A DNA stretch of 64,000 nucleotides from Grimontia sedimenti. GTDB taxonomy: Bacteria > Pseudomonadota > Gammaproteobacteria > Enterobacterales > Vibrionaceae. The stretch is taken from assembly GCF_011045095.1 (NCBI RefSeq), contig NZ_JAALDL010000002.1:248001-312000 (forward strand), read 5' to 3'. Of the stretch, positions 35,295 through 43,972 are shown piece after piece (position 1 is the first letter of the stretch; every line of letters starts with the position of its first letter). The position numbers were made by a program, and so were the translations under genes. The notes beneath the pieces were generated by a model. The model was not told the DNA's origin, did no database searches, and worked only from the letters and a program-made list of their open reading frames with translations.

Positions 35295-35693
35295 ATATCG
35301 TCATGAGGAGGCGCACTGTACCACCTAAATTGCTAACAAACTTGATTTATCTCATGGTTATTGCAATTTTTTGTGCGCCAAATCAACCATGTTTTTTAAC
35401 AATCACAAGGGTATTTTTGCGAGATAGGCGACAATTAAGTCATTTTGGGGACATTTAGAAGCACATAAAGCCCACATTTCACGTTAACAATCGATTCTGT
35501 TCACATCTGTTCATATTCTCCGCTCACCTGTTCATTTTCTAGATGAACCATATTCATATCCAATCGCTACTATGCCCACCTCTAAATAACGCATCAAAAA
35601 CATGTAGCTATAGTGCGCTGGCTTGCTTCCAAACACGCTACCGGAATGGGCCCAAACACTAACTACAAAAACTTTATGGGTGTATCCACTTTT
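35295..35693. promoter_or_regulatory. torR-torC intergenic control region
   Basis: About 400 bases that hold the Tor boxes at 35497-35550 and a possible -10 (TACTAT, about 35568-35573) for torC. No gene is seen in it. Confidence 0.7.
35497..35550 (+). promoter_or_regulatory. Tor box array (TorR binding sites)
   Basis: The known TorR box is CTGTTCATAT. Here CTGTTCACAT (35497-35506) and CTGTTCATAT (35507-35516) abut. CTGTTCATTT follows at 35528-35537, and a partial inverted copy lies at 35541-35550. The layout fits activation of torC by phosphorylated TorR. Confidence 0.85.
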
Positions 35694-36857
35694 ATGAAAA
35701 AGCTATTGCAGAAGCTGAACAAACCAAGCGCGAAGTACTCCATCCTTGCGCTGGTTCTGATCGGTGCTGTCATCACGGTTGCCGGCGTGGTCGTGATGAA
35801 CAAGTCTCTCGACTACTTCTCTCAAACCGAGTTCTGTGTGTCGTGCCACACGATGCAGCAAAACTACGAGGAATATAAGCAGTCGATTCACTACAGCAAC
35901 GCAAAAGGCATCCGTGCTGAATGTGTAGACTGTCACCAGCCTAAAGATTTCGTAGGCAAAATCTGGCGCAAAATGGGCGCTTATAAAGACGTTTACCACC
36001 ACTTCGTGACGGGCAAGATTGATACCCCAGAGAAGTTTGAGGAACACAGACTCGAACTCGCCCAGAAAGTCTGGGATCGCATGGCTGACGAGAACTACAA
36101 GACCTGTACAACCTGTCACTCATACGAAGCGATGGATCACGACAAGCAGTCTGTTCAGGCGATGAAAGAAATGATCCCTGCTGCGAAAGAAAATATGGCG
36201 TGTATCGAGTGTCACAAAGGCATTGCTCACGAACTGCCAAACATGGCCGGTGGCTTCCGTAAGACATTCGAAACCCTGACTGCTTCCGCAACCGCTCCTG
36301 CTGGCGCGAAGAAACTGTTCTCTATCGAAGAGAAGAGCCTGTTTGCTACCGCTGATGCAAACGGCAAGGTTGAAGGCCAGCTGCTGCCAGCTTCTGAAGT
36401 AGAAGTGGTTGGCGAAGAAGGCGACATGCTAAAAGTGCGTGTTCAAGGTTGGATCGAAACCAACGGTAAAGGCCGCGTGATGACTGAGTACATGGGTAAA
36501 CGTGTATTCAAGGCGACCGTTCGTGGTGACGTGAAAGCGACTGAGACTGTGATTTCTGAAGAAGTGGATCCAGCAACCAACATCGCTTGGAAACAAGTGG
36601 CTGTGAATGCCTACATCACCAAAGATCACCTGGTTGAAAGCATTGACCCTATCTGGGACTACGCATCAGAAATGTACGCATCTTCTTGTAACTCTTGTCA
36701 CGCAGCACCGGCCCCTGGCCACTTCACTGCAAACGGCTGGATTTCAAGCCTGAAAGCGATGAGTGCGTACTACCGCCTGAGCAAGACCGAAGAGCGCACT
36801 CTGCTGAAGTATCTGCAGAACCACGGTAGTGATACCGGCGGTGCAGGCGCCCACTAA
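35694..36857 (+). CDS. torC: TorC, pentaheme c-type cytochrome
   Basis: A 387-residue membrane-anchored quinol dehydrogenase feeding TMAO reductase TorA. One N-terminal helix (residues 18-38) is followed by a NapC/NirT domain with CVSCH, CVDCH, CTTCH and CIECH, then a C-terminal domain with a fifth heme site, CNSCH. This layout and length match TorC. I start at ATG 35694, which aligns with the family opening MKKLLQKLNKPSAKYS; an in-frame GTG at 35613 would add 27 residues lacking any membrane or heme motif. It is the first gene of torCAD. Confidence 0.93.
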   Translation: MKKLLQKLNKPSAKYSILALVLIGAVITVAGVVVMNKSLDYFSQTEFCVSCHTMQQNYEEYKQSIHYSNAKGIRAECVDCHQPKDFVGKIWRKMGAYKDVYHHFVTGKIDTPEKFEEHRLELAQKVWDRMADENYKTCTTCHSYEAMDHDKQSVQAMKEMIPAAKENMACIECHKGIAHELPNMAGGFRKTFETLTASATAPAGAKKLFSIEEKSLFATADANGKVEGQLLPASEVEVVGEEGDMLKVRVQGWIETNGKGRVMTEYMGKRVFKATVRGDVKATETVISEEVDPATNIAWKQVAVNAYITKDHLVESIDPIWDYASEMYASSCNSCHAAPAPGHFTANGWISSLKAMSAYYRLSKTEERTLLKYLQNHGSDTGGAGAH

Positions 36858-36935
36858 TCGGCCAAAAGAATACTAAGCGGCAGATGCGCCCTCGTGCATC
36901 TGCCCTGATGAATTAAAAACTATAAGGACTTCTAC

Positions 36936-39464
36936 ATGGCGACTGAAAAACAACAAGGCATTTCCCGCCGTCGTTTTCTCTCTGGCATGTTAACCGCCAG
37001 TGCGGGTGTTGTGATTGGTTCCAGCCTGCTGGCACCACGCAAAGCAATGGCCGCGACTGAAGCGAAAAACACCTTCTCTGGTGAAGTTATCCACGGTTCA
37101 CACTGGGGTGCATTCCGCGCGAAAGTTGAAAACGGTATCTGGGTTGACACTGTAGCGTTTGAAAACGACCCACATCCAACTTCAATGCTGAACGGTGTGC
37201 GTGAAGTGGTTTACAACCCATCTCGCGTTAAGTACCCGATGGTACGCATCGACTGGCTGAAGCACGGCTGGAAATCAGACACCTCACAACGTGGTGACAA
37301 CCGATTTGTACGTGTGCCATGGTCACAGGCGCTGGACTTCTTCCACCACGAGCTGGAGCGTGTTCAAAACACCTATGGCCCAAGCGCACTGTACGCAGGT
37401 CACTCTGGCTGGCAGTCATGCGGTAAATTCAACACCGCCGGTACTATGATGCAGCGCGCTATCAGCCTACACGGTACTTACCTGGCAAAAGTGGGCGACT
37501 ACTCGACCGGTTCTGCTCAGGTTGTTCTGCCTTACGTTGCGGGTGCAATGGAAGTTTATGAGCAGCAAACTTCTTGGCCTCTGGTTCTGGAAAACGCGAA
37601 AAACATCGTGATCTGGGGTTCTGACCCAATCAAGAACCTGCAAGTGGGCTGGCTGGTTCCAGACCACAGCGTTTACGGTTACTACCAGCAACTGGCTGAG
37701 AAAGTAAAAGCAGGCGAAATCAACGTGATTCACGTTGACCCGGTGAAGAACGAATCATACAAGTTCTTCGGCGGTTCTCAGGTTGCAGTTAACCCGCAAA
37801 CTGACGTACCTCTGATGCTGGCAATCGCGCACACTCTGTACACTGAGAAGCTGTACGACGAGCAGTTCCTGGCTGACTACACCACAGGTTTCGACAAGTT
37901 CGTTCCTTACCTGACTGGTGAGAAAGACGGCGTAGCGAAAACGCCTGAATGGGCAGCAGAAATCTGTGGCATCCCTGCAGATCAAATCCGCGAACTGGCG
38001 CGCACCATGGCAAATGGCCGCACCCAGATCATCGCGGGCTGGTGTCTGCAGCGCATGCAGCACGGTGAACAATACGCGTGGATGATCGTTGTTCTGGCAG
38101 CCATGCTGGGTCAAATCGGCCTTCCAGGCGGTGGCTTTGGCTTTGGTTGGCACTACAACGACGCAGGTACTATTACTTCTGCGGGTCCACTGATGTCTGG
38201 TTTTAGCTCAGTGACTGGCGTTGATCCAATCCACAGCGGCAGCTACAACGGCTACTCAAGCTACATCCCTGTTGCACGTTTCGTTGATTGTATCGAGAAC
38301 CCGGGTACCACTATCCAGTTCAACGGCCACAGCGTGAAATTCCCACACATGAAGATGGCTATCTTCTGTGGTAACAACCCATTCCACCACCATCAGGATC
38401 GTAACCGCATGATCAAAGCGTGGCGTAATCTGGAAACGGTTGTCAGCGTTGAGCACCAGTGGACAGCGACTTGCCGCTTTGCAGATATCGTTCTGCCAGC
38501 AACCACCACTTACGAGCGTAACGACATCGAGCAGTTCGGTAACCACTCGAACAAGGGCATCATCGCGATGAAACAAATCGTTGAGCCAATGTTCGAAGCG
38601 AAAGACGATTTCGATATCTTCCGTGAGCTGTGTACCCGTTACGGTCGTGAAGAAGCCTTCACTGGCGGCAAGACCAAGATGGAGTGGATTGAAGAGATCT
38701 ACAACGGTGCACGTCTGCAAGGTCGTGGTATCGGCGTTCGCATGCCTAACTTCGTTAAATTCTGGGAAGAAGAGCAATTCATCGCATTCCCAGAAGGTTC
38801 AGAGTGGGTTCGTCACGCAGCGTTCCGTAAAGAACCGGATCTGGAGCCACTGGGCACCGCGTCTGGTCTGATCGAGATCTACTGTAAGACTATCGCTGAC
38901 ATGGGCTACGACGACTGTCAGGGTCACCCAATGTGGTTCGAAAAAGTAGAACGTAGCCACGGTGGTCCTAAGTCGAAGCAGTACCCTATCCACCTGCAAA
39001 GCTGTCACCCGAACCACCGTCTGCACTCGCAGCTGTGTTCGTCTGACGACCACCGCGGCACTTACGCGGTAGCAGGTCGCGAACCTTGCTACATCAGCAC
39101 TGCTGACGCGAAGGCACGTGGTATTAAGTCTGGCGACATCGTGCGTGTATACAACGATCGCGGTCAGGTACTGGCTGGTGCAGTGGTAACAGACGATTAC
39201 ATGTCTGGCGTATGTCGTATCCACGAAGGTGCATGGTATGCGCCGCTGGAAGGTGGCAAACCAGGTACCCTGTGTACCTACGGCGATCCAAACGTGCTGA
39301 CCGTTGATATCGGTACTTCTAAGCTGGCTCAAGCAACCTCTGCACACACTGCACTGGTTGAAATTGAGAAATACACCGGCAAAGTGCCAGCAGTGACAGG
39401 CTTCAGCGGCCCTATCGCGGTTGACGACGTTAACCCACTGTTCCCGGCGATGGATATCGCATAA
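36936..39464 (+). CDS. torA: TorA, trimethylamine-N-oxide reductase catalytic subunit
   Basis: An 842-residue periplasmic molybdoenzyme that reduces TMAO to trimethylamine. A twin-arginine signal (SRRRFLSGM, ending KAMAA near residue 40) is followed by the bis-MGD oxidoreductase domains, and no [4Fe-4S] cysteine cluster is present, as in the TorA/DMSO reductase branch. The length matches. AAGGA lies ahead of the ATG. Base use is more GC-rich and uniform than most of the window, as expected for a strongly expressed gene. A terminator separates it from torD. Confidence 0.95.
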   Translation: MATEKQQGISRRRFLSGMLTASAGVVIGSSLLAPRKAMAATEAKNTFSGEVIHGSHWGAFRAKVENGIWVDTVAFENDPHPTSMLNGVREVVYNPSRVKYPMVRIDWLKHGWKSDTSQRGDNRFVRVPWSQALDFFHHELERVQNTYGPSALYAGHSGWQSCGKFNTAGTMMQRAISLHGTYLAKVGDYSTGSAQVVLPYVAGAMEVYEQQTSWPLVLENAKNIVIWGSDPIKNLQVGWLVPDHSVYGYYQQLAEKVKAGEINVIHVDPVKNESYKFFGGSQVAVNPQTDVPLMLAIAHTLYTEKLYDEQFLADYTTGFDKFVPYLTGEKDGVAKTPEWAAEICGIPADQIRELARTMANGRTQIIAGWCLQRMQHGEQYAWMIVVLAAMLGQIGLPGGGFGFGWHYNDAGTITSAGPLMSGFSSVTGVDPIHSGSYNGYSSYIPVARFVDCIENPGTTIQFNGHSVKFPHMKMAIFCGNNPFHHHQDRNRMIKAWRNLETVVSVEHQWTATCRFADIVLPATTTYERNDIEQFGNHSNKGIIAMKQIVEPMFEAKDDFDIFRELCTRYGREEAFTGGKTKMEWIEEIYNGARLQGRGIGVRMPNFVKFWEEEQFIAFPEGSEWVRHAAFRKEPDLEPLGTASGLIEIYCKTIADMGYDDCQGHPMWFEKVERSHGGPKSKQYPIHLQSCHPNHRLHSQLCSSDDHRGTYAVAGREPCYISTADAKARGIKSGDIVRVYNDRGQVLAGAVVTDDYMSGVCRIHEGAWYAPLEGGKPGTLCTYGDPNVLTVDIGTSKLAQATSAHTALVEIEKYTGKVPAVTGFSGPIAVDDVNPLFPAMDIA

Positions 39465-39478
39465 GAGACAGTGTGAAG

Positions 39479-39506
39479 AAAAAGGGCAGCTTGGCTGCCC
39501 TTTTTT
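39479..39506 (+). terminator. Terminator between torA and torD
   Basis: AAAGGGCAGC and GCTGCCCTTT pair, then T's. It sits inside the torCAD cluster, so torD would be expressed by read-through or its own promoter. Confidence 0.85.
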
Positions 39507-39552
39507 ACTCTAAGCTGGTTAGAATTAACGAAAAACATCCCTCACTTACGGA

Positions 39553-40206
39553 ATGACAATGCAAGAATTTATCGCCATTAACGAACAACGTGCCGAGTTT
39601 TACTGGTGGATGTCTTCACTGTTTGCGACGGAGTTGACCCAGCAAGATCTGGACAACTATCACGGCGGCGACATGGATAACTATTACTCCGTGTTGGCGA
39701 TGACTGACGAATTGAAAGCCCCGATTGCCGAACTACGTGACGCTTTGGCGAAACTGAAAGTCAGAGAAGATGCGCAGCTTGAATTGGCGGCAGATTTCTG
39801 TGGCTTGTTCCTGAGCACACCTAAGTCAGGCGCCCTGCCTTATGCCTCCATGTACATTGGCGAAACCGGTTTATTGAACGACAAGCCTGCGGTTGAAATG
39901 GGCCAGTGGATGGATAAATACGGCATTGCACAGCGCAAAGATTTCAATGAACCGTTTGATCACTTGGCGGTAGAACTCGACTTTATGGGCAATCTGGTGA
40001 TCCTCGCGAACAAAGAAACAGGTGAGGAAAAGCAGGAAGCGATGATGCAAGAGCAGCAACGTTTTCTGGAAACCATGATGCTGCCTTGGATTGAGCAGTT
40101 CCAGCAAACCGTGCATCAGTTCGACAAGTTCGGTTTCTATAAAGCGGCAGCAAATCTGCTGGTGTCCTTTATCAAACTGGATAGAGCCTTCCTGAAAGGC
40201 GAATAA
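39553..40206 (+). CDS. torD: TorD, chaperone of TMAO reductase
   Basis: A 217-residue cytoplasmic chaperone that binds immature TorA and protects its signal peptide during molybdenum cofactor insertion. The TorD/DmsD family motif appears as LELAADFCGLFL and PYASMYIGE, with FNEPFDHLAVELDFMG further on. It is almost all helical, as the family is. A second in-frame ATG two codons in (39559) has CGGA upstream and may be the real start. Placed after torA, behind the terminator at 39479. Confidence 0.92.
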   Translation: MTMQEFIAINEQRAEFYWWMSSLFATELTQQDLDNYHGGDMDNYYSVLAMTDELKAPIAELRDALAKLKVREDAQLELAADFCGLFLSTPKSGALPYASMYIGETGLLNDKPAVEMGQWMDKYGIAQRKDFNEPFDHLAVELDFMGNLVILANKETGEEKQEAMMQEQQRFLETMMLPWIEQFQQTVHQFDKFGFYKAAANLLVSFIKLDRAFLKGE

Positions 40207-40224
40207 TCGCAAGCACACTGTTAT

Positions 40225-40251
40225 AAAGCCGGGCTTGTTCCCGGCTTTTTT
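40225..40251 (+). terminator. Terminator of torD
   Basis: AAAGCCGGG and CCCGGCTTT with a six-base loop and a T run. Confidence 0.85.
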
Positions 40252-40681
40252 GTTTCTAACCGTTCAAAATCACCAAGCTGGCGCTCAGTTAGCTGAAACT
40301 GAAAGTACGCACTATGTGGTTAGCATGATGCGCATCAACCTTATGCACGTCTCTAAGACACAATAATTGCGGCGTAGGACCATTGACATTAAACTGTGAA
40401 CGCAAGCGATTGGCATTGAGAATTTTCTGAAATCTTGCAACAAACTCATGTAAGTGCCTCGCGCGTTTCTTCTCCTCTGCGTCAATAACGCTCAGACTAT
40501 TTGGGCATTGCGTCAGATTACGCGTCAGTAAGAGAAAGAAAGCACACATAATTTGAACGAACCTGATACGCCGCTTATACCGTCGGATTGAATCGAAAAC
40601 ATTCAGATCGGTTAAGCGGCGTAAACTTGTGCAGTCCGATATGACAGAGGCTGCCAATGAAAACGATAAGAAGATTACCGA
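40252..40681. promoter_or_regulatory. purR leader region
   Basis: No supported gene. A PurR-like operator is seen at 40400-40415. An antisense open frame across the region (40289-40741) has no ribosome binding site worth noting. Confidence 0.5.
40400..40415. promoter_or_regulatory. PurR-like operator candidate
   Basis: ACGCAAGCGATTGGCA matches the PurR box (ACGCAAACGTTTGCGT) at most positions. It lies 270 bases before purR, so would fit autoregulation only if the promoter is far upstream. Confidence 0.4.
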
Positions 40682-41692
40682 ATGGCAACAATTAAAGACG
40701 TCGCTCGACTCGCCGGTGTCTCTACAACAACAGTTTCGCACGTGATCAACAAGACACGTTTTGTTGCAGAGAATACGACAAAGAAAGTATGGGCAGCAGT
40801 CGATGAACTGAATTACGCACCAAGCGCAGTGGCTAGAAGCTTGAAGTGCAACTCTACCCGCACCATTGGCATGCTGGTGACCAAATCAACCAACCCATTC
40901 TTCGCAGAAGTGGTGCATGGTGTAGAAGAATACTGCTACAACGAAGGCTACACGCTTATCCTGTGCAATACCGAAGGTAATCTCTCCAAGCAGCGCGATT
41001 ACCTGCGTATGCTGGCGGAAAAGCGCGTGGATGGCTTGCTTGTCATGTGTTCTGATCTGAACGAAGAACTGCTTTCTCTGCTTGAGAAGAAGCAGGATCT
41101 GCCAATGGTAGTTATGGACTGGGGTACGCAGCACATCAACACTGACTGCATTCAGGACAACGCAGAGCTTGGTGGCTACATTGCCACTAAACACTTTATT
41201 GAAAACGGTCATACCAAGATTGGCTGTATCTCAGGCCAGATGGATAAGCTGACTTGTAGAGAGCGTCTGGACGGTTTCCGCAAAGCGCTGGAAGAAGCAG
41301 GTCTGACTTACAACCCGGATTGGATTGTAGAAGCGGATTTCGAATGTGATTCTGCGGTAGAAGCCGCAAATAAGCTTGTCGCGCTGGATGACCGCCCTAC
41401 TGCCGTATTCTGTTTTAACGATATTATGGCATTGGCTGCGATCAGTACCTTCCGTCAGGCGGGTCTGGATGTGCCGAATGACATTTCCATCATTGGTTAT
41501 GACAACATCGATTTAGCTGGCTTCTTCTCGCCACCGTTAACGACAATTCACCAGCCTAAAAACCGTTTGGGCAAAACGGCGATTAAGCTACTGATGGAAC
41601 GTCTGGCAAACAAAGAGAACCAGCAACAGATTTTTGAAATGCAGCCTGAATTGATTGTGCGACGCTCTGTAAAAAATTTAAATCAGTCATAG
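40682..41692 (+). CDS. purR: PurR, purine repressor
   Basis: A 336-residue LacI-family repressor. The helix-turn-helix ([20 protein letters not shown]) and hinge ([14 protein letters not shown]) match PurR. The periplasmic-binding-like core (60-336) binds hypoxanthine or guanine in known PurR, giving repression of purine synthesis. GAAG lies before the ATG. It stands alone between terminators, so context adds little, but the sequence resemblance is strong across the full length. Confidence 0.9.
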   Translation: MATIKDVARLAGVSTTTVSHVINKTRFVAENTTKKVWAAVDELNYAPSAVARSLKCNSTRTIGMLVTKSTNPFFAEVVHGVEEYCYNEGYTLILCNTEGNLSKQRDYLRMLAEKRVDGLLVMCSDLNEELLSLLEKKQDLPMVVMDWGTQHINTDCIQDNAELGGYIATKHFIENGHTKIGCISGQMDKLTCRERLDGFRKALEEAGLTYNPDWIVEADFECDSAVEAANKLVALDDRPTAVFCFNDIMALAAISTFRQAGLDVPNDISIIGYDNIDLAGFFSPPLTTIHQPKNRLGKTAIKLLMERLANKENQQQIFEMQPELIVRRSVKNLNQS

Positions 41693-41716
41693 CCCAAAAT
41701 CGTCGCAAATGTCACC

Positions 41717-41749
41717 AAAAAGCCTGAGCTTTACGCTCAGGCTTTTCTT
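41717..41749 (+). terminator. Terminator of purR
   Basis: AAAAGCCTGAGC and GCTCAGGCTTTT pair around TTTAC-type loop bases, then T's. Confidence 0.85.
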
Positions 41750-41997
41750 TTACTGACAAGTTTTCCAAATAAATGCATCTTGTTATTGCGACGAACCTCA
41801 AAATCAATAAAATGCCCAGATTTCTAGTGCTACCCTTATTTCATACTGTAAAAGGGGTGCGATGGTCGAAATTTCTTCAATAACAAAGAGAACGGAATAA
41901 TTACAAAGAAATCAATAGAGTTCGTTCTGAACTAAGATCACACTTTGTTCGACCAGCAATAACGACAAAAAGACGCGATTCGGTTAAGCTAAATCTC

Positions 41998-42100
41998 GTC
42001 AAGAAAAAGGCAAACCAAGGCGAAAGCCTGGGACGCAAAGCTTCCGGCCTCACACCGTTGAAAATATTCATCAGGTGTTGGTAGCGGAGCTACCGATGAC
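41998..42100 (+). promoter_or_regulatory. Cyclic-di-GMP-I (GEMM-I) riboswitch of tfoY
   Basis: GTCA at the start pairs with TGAC at the end. AGGCAAACC, a hairpin with a GAAA loop (AGGC-GAAA-GCCT), GGGACGCAAAGC, CCGGCCT and GGTAGCGGAGCTACCGA follow in GEMM-I order. The Vc2 riboswitch of Vibrio cholerae sits in front of tfoY in the same way. It ends 111 bases before the start codon. Confidence 0.93.
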
Positions 42101-42211
42101 GTTAGCATTTCACATCCGGTTCGCCCGGTGCGTTGACAATTCTCTGAATTAGCATTGCTACGTTACTCCTTGACCATTCATCCAGGAACGTATTGATTGA
42201 GAATAAGTCAC

Positions 42212-42805
42212 ATGGATAAACCAACCCTAAAAAACACACTGAAGTTCTTCGAATGTCTGGGCAAAATGAAATCGCGCTCTATGTTTGGCGGTTTTGGTGT
42301 TTTCTGCGACGAGACAATGTTTGCACTTGTCGTGAATAACCAGCTTCATCTTCGCGCTGGCCCAGCCAACGAAACAGAATTCAAAGCACTGAATATGGAA
42401 CCCTACGTCTATAAGAAGCGTGGATTCCCAGTTGTCACTAAGTACTACGCCGTACCACAAGATTGGTGGGATCAGTCCGGCCTAATGATGGACCACGCCA
42501 CCAAAGCCCTTGCTATTGCCAGAGAAGACCAGCAAGAAAAGAAGACTGCGGCGCCTTCACGTATCAAAGATCTTCCGAACCTTCGCCTTGCGACGGAACG
42601 TATGCTGAAAAAAGCAGGTATTGAATCCGTCGAAGAGCTTCAACGTGCCGGCGCAGTAGGTGCTTATCAAGCACTACAAAAATCCCACAACGATACGTTA
42701 AGCCTGGAGTTACTTTGGGCGCTGGAAGGTGCGATTGAAGGCAAGCATTGGTCGGTGATCACGCCCCAACGCAGAAACGAGTTGCTCGAGACCCTTCGAC
42801 AGTAA
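42212..42805 (+). CDS. tfoY: TfoY, TfoX-family regulator
   Basis: A 197-residue protein with the two TfoX domains: the N-terminal one (residues 10-105, SRSMFGGFGVFCDETMFALV) and the helical C-terminal one (120-195, LRLATERMLKKAGIESVEELQRAGAVGAYQAL). In Vibrio TfoY drives motility and type VI secretion and is controlled by c-di-GMP through its leader riboswitch. The riboswitch at 41998-42100 favours TfoY over the competence regulator TfoX. I start at ATG 42212; a TTG five codons upstream is in frame. The ribosome binding site is weak (GAGAATAA). Confidence 0.9.
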   Translation: MDKPTLKNTLKFFECLGKMKSRSMFGGFGVFCDETMFALVVNNQLHLRAGPANETEFKALNMEPYVYKKRGFPVVTKYYAVPQDWWDQSGLMMDHATKALAIAREDQQEKKTAAPSRIKDLPNLRLATERMLKKAGIESVEELQRAGAVGAYQALQKSHNDTLSLELLWALEGAIEGKHWSVITPQRRNELLETLRQ

Positions 42806-42824
42806 TCCACAATTACTTCGTTAT

Positions 42825-42870
42825 ATACCCAAACAACCTGAAGATGCAGGATTCAGCGTGTTTGTGTATA
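42825..42870. repeat. Partial copy of palindromic intergenic repeat
   Basis: The left arm ATACCCAAACAACCTGAAG is intact; the right arm is shortened to GTGTTTGTGTAT. Confidence 0.6.
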
Positions 42871-43111
42871 GAAACAGCCAACGTGCCCTTCTCCGCCGTT
42901 GGCTGTTTTGCTTTCTGATATTCCATACTGTAAATCCGTACTAATTTACAAATTTCCTGTCGATTTGATGCTGTTTTGGAGAGAGATAATGGAAAGTCAC
43001 GTCATGAACCATTGCTTATTTGATAAGGCTTTGTCAGAGAAAACTGATGAAAATCCGATGATTTTGACTGTCGTACAATCAACCTCAACAAAGCACTCCT
43101 AAAATCATTTT

Positions 43112-43127
43112 TGTGACATATGTCACA
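43112..43127 (+). promoter_or_regulatory. Consensus CRP binding site
   Basis: TGTGA-CATATG-TCACA is a perfect CRP core with the correct six-base spacer. It lies 90 bases before the membrane-protein gene at 43217. Confidence 0.75.
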
Positions 43128-43216
43128 TATGAGACACACAAGAGCCTTGCCCGCTTACCAGTGCATGCAAATCTGAACTATGCCAAAAGAGAAGACAGAC
43201 AAATGGCAACAGAAAA

Positions 43217-43558
43217 ATGCACTACACAAAGCCGTTTCCAGACCAAATAGACAGAATTTTCCGCGACCATTTCAGAAAATGGCCGCGCAGATTCAAGTGG
43301 ACGGTTTTTCTTTGCTTCTTTTTTCCCGCAGCCTCCTATGCAGCAAATACGCACGGCACCTTTGACCCCTCGTTTCTCACCATCATTGTTATCCTCTTTT
43401 GCGGTATCAACGCTCTGGTTGTGATTTGGGGCCTGAAGTTGAACAGTTTTGCTCAACGCTGCTATTGGCATCGTAACTACCACATTGGCGGCGCAACGAC
43501 GCTGGCACTCATCCCTCTCGGTATTTTGGTACTTCAATACACTAAATACTGTCTATGA
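43217..43558 (+). CDS. Small membrane protein of unknown function
   Basis: A 113-residue protein I do not recognise. A basic N terminus (FRDHFRKWPRRFK) leads into a hydrophobic stretch ending ASYAAN, which may be a signal or first helix. Two further helices (about 53-75 and 92-110) follow. The ribosome binding site is weak (GGCAACAG). A perfect CRP site 90 bases upstream supports that it is expressed and catabolite-controlled. No partner gene is beside it. Confidence 0.5.
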   Translation: MHYTKPFPDQIDRIFRDHFRKWPRRFKWTVFLCFFFPAASYAANTHGTFDPSFLTIIVILFCGINALVVIWGLKLNSFAQRCYWHRNYHIGGATTLALIPLGILVLQYTKYCL

Positions 43559-43972
43559 ATTCAACTTGTGATTCTTCATTGACACATCCAGACTCTATTC
43601 AATCCCATATACTCCCTTTTTTATCATATAGTTAGTCCTATCTCGACGGCTTTTTATATACATATTTGGACATATAACATCGAAAAAATTGAAGTAGTTT
43701 GTAATTTTTCCCAGTACCTGTCGGTCATATCCCACAAGCAAGGAAAAGGAAAAGCGCGCAAATCCACGTATTGCTTTCGTCAAACTGAACCTCGTTTACT
43801 CCCAAGGTCACAGTTTTGGCAATAAACCTGTTTAACTCTTTGGTAATGAAGTGCATTTCGTCCAGACAAAAGGAAACTTTTGCCATAGTTAGAACTGTGC
43901 TTTAAGCAACGCTGTTATCCAAATTTCGATTGAACAGACTCGTGGAACAACGTCACTTATAAAGGATCAGAA
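43559..43972. other. AT-rich intergenic region before the ynj-type operon
   Basis: About 410 bases with no gene that I can support. It presumably carries the promoter of the operon starting at 43973. No clear operator is recognised. Confidence 0.4.

Larger units (their letters stand above)
42806..43216. other. Intergenic region with repeat and CRP site
   Basis: This stretch holds the partial palindromic repeat at 42825-42870 and a CRP site at 43112-43127. A short open frame at 42899-43102 lacks a ribosome binding site and is not accepted as a gene. Confidence 0.55.

Noticed and set aside
42899..43102. 67-codon open frame after tfoY
   Set aside because: Weak non-ATG start, no ribosome binding site, and it overlaps a repeat-rich non-coding part.
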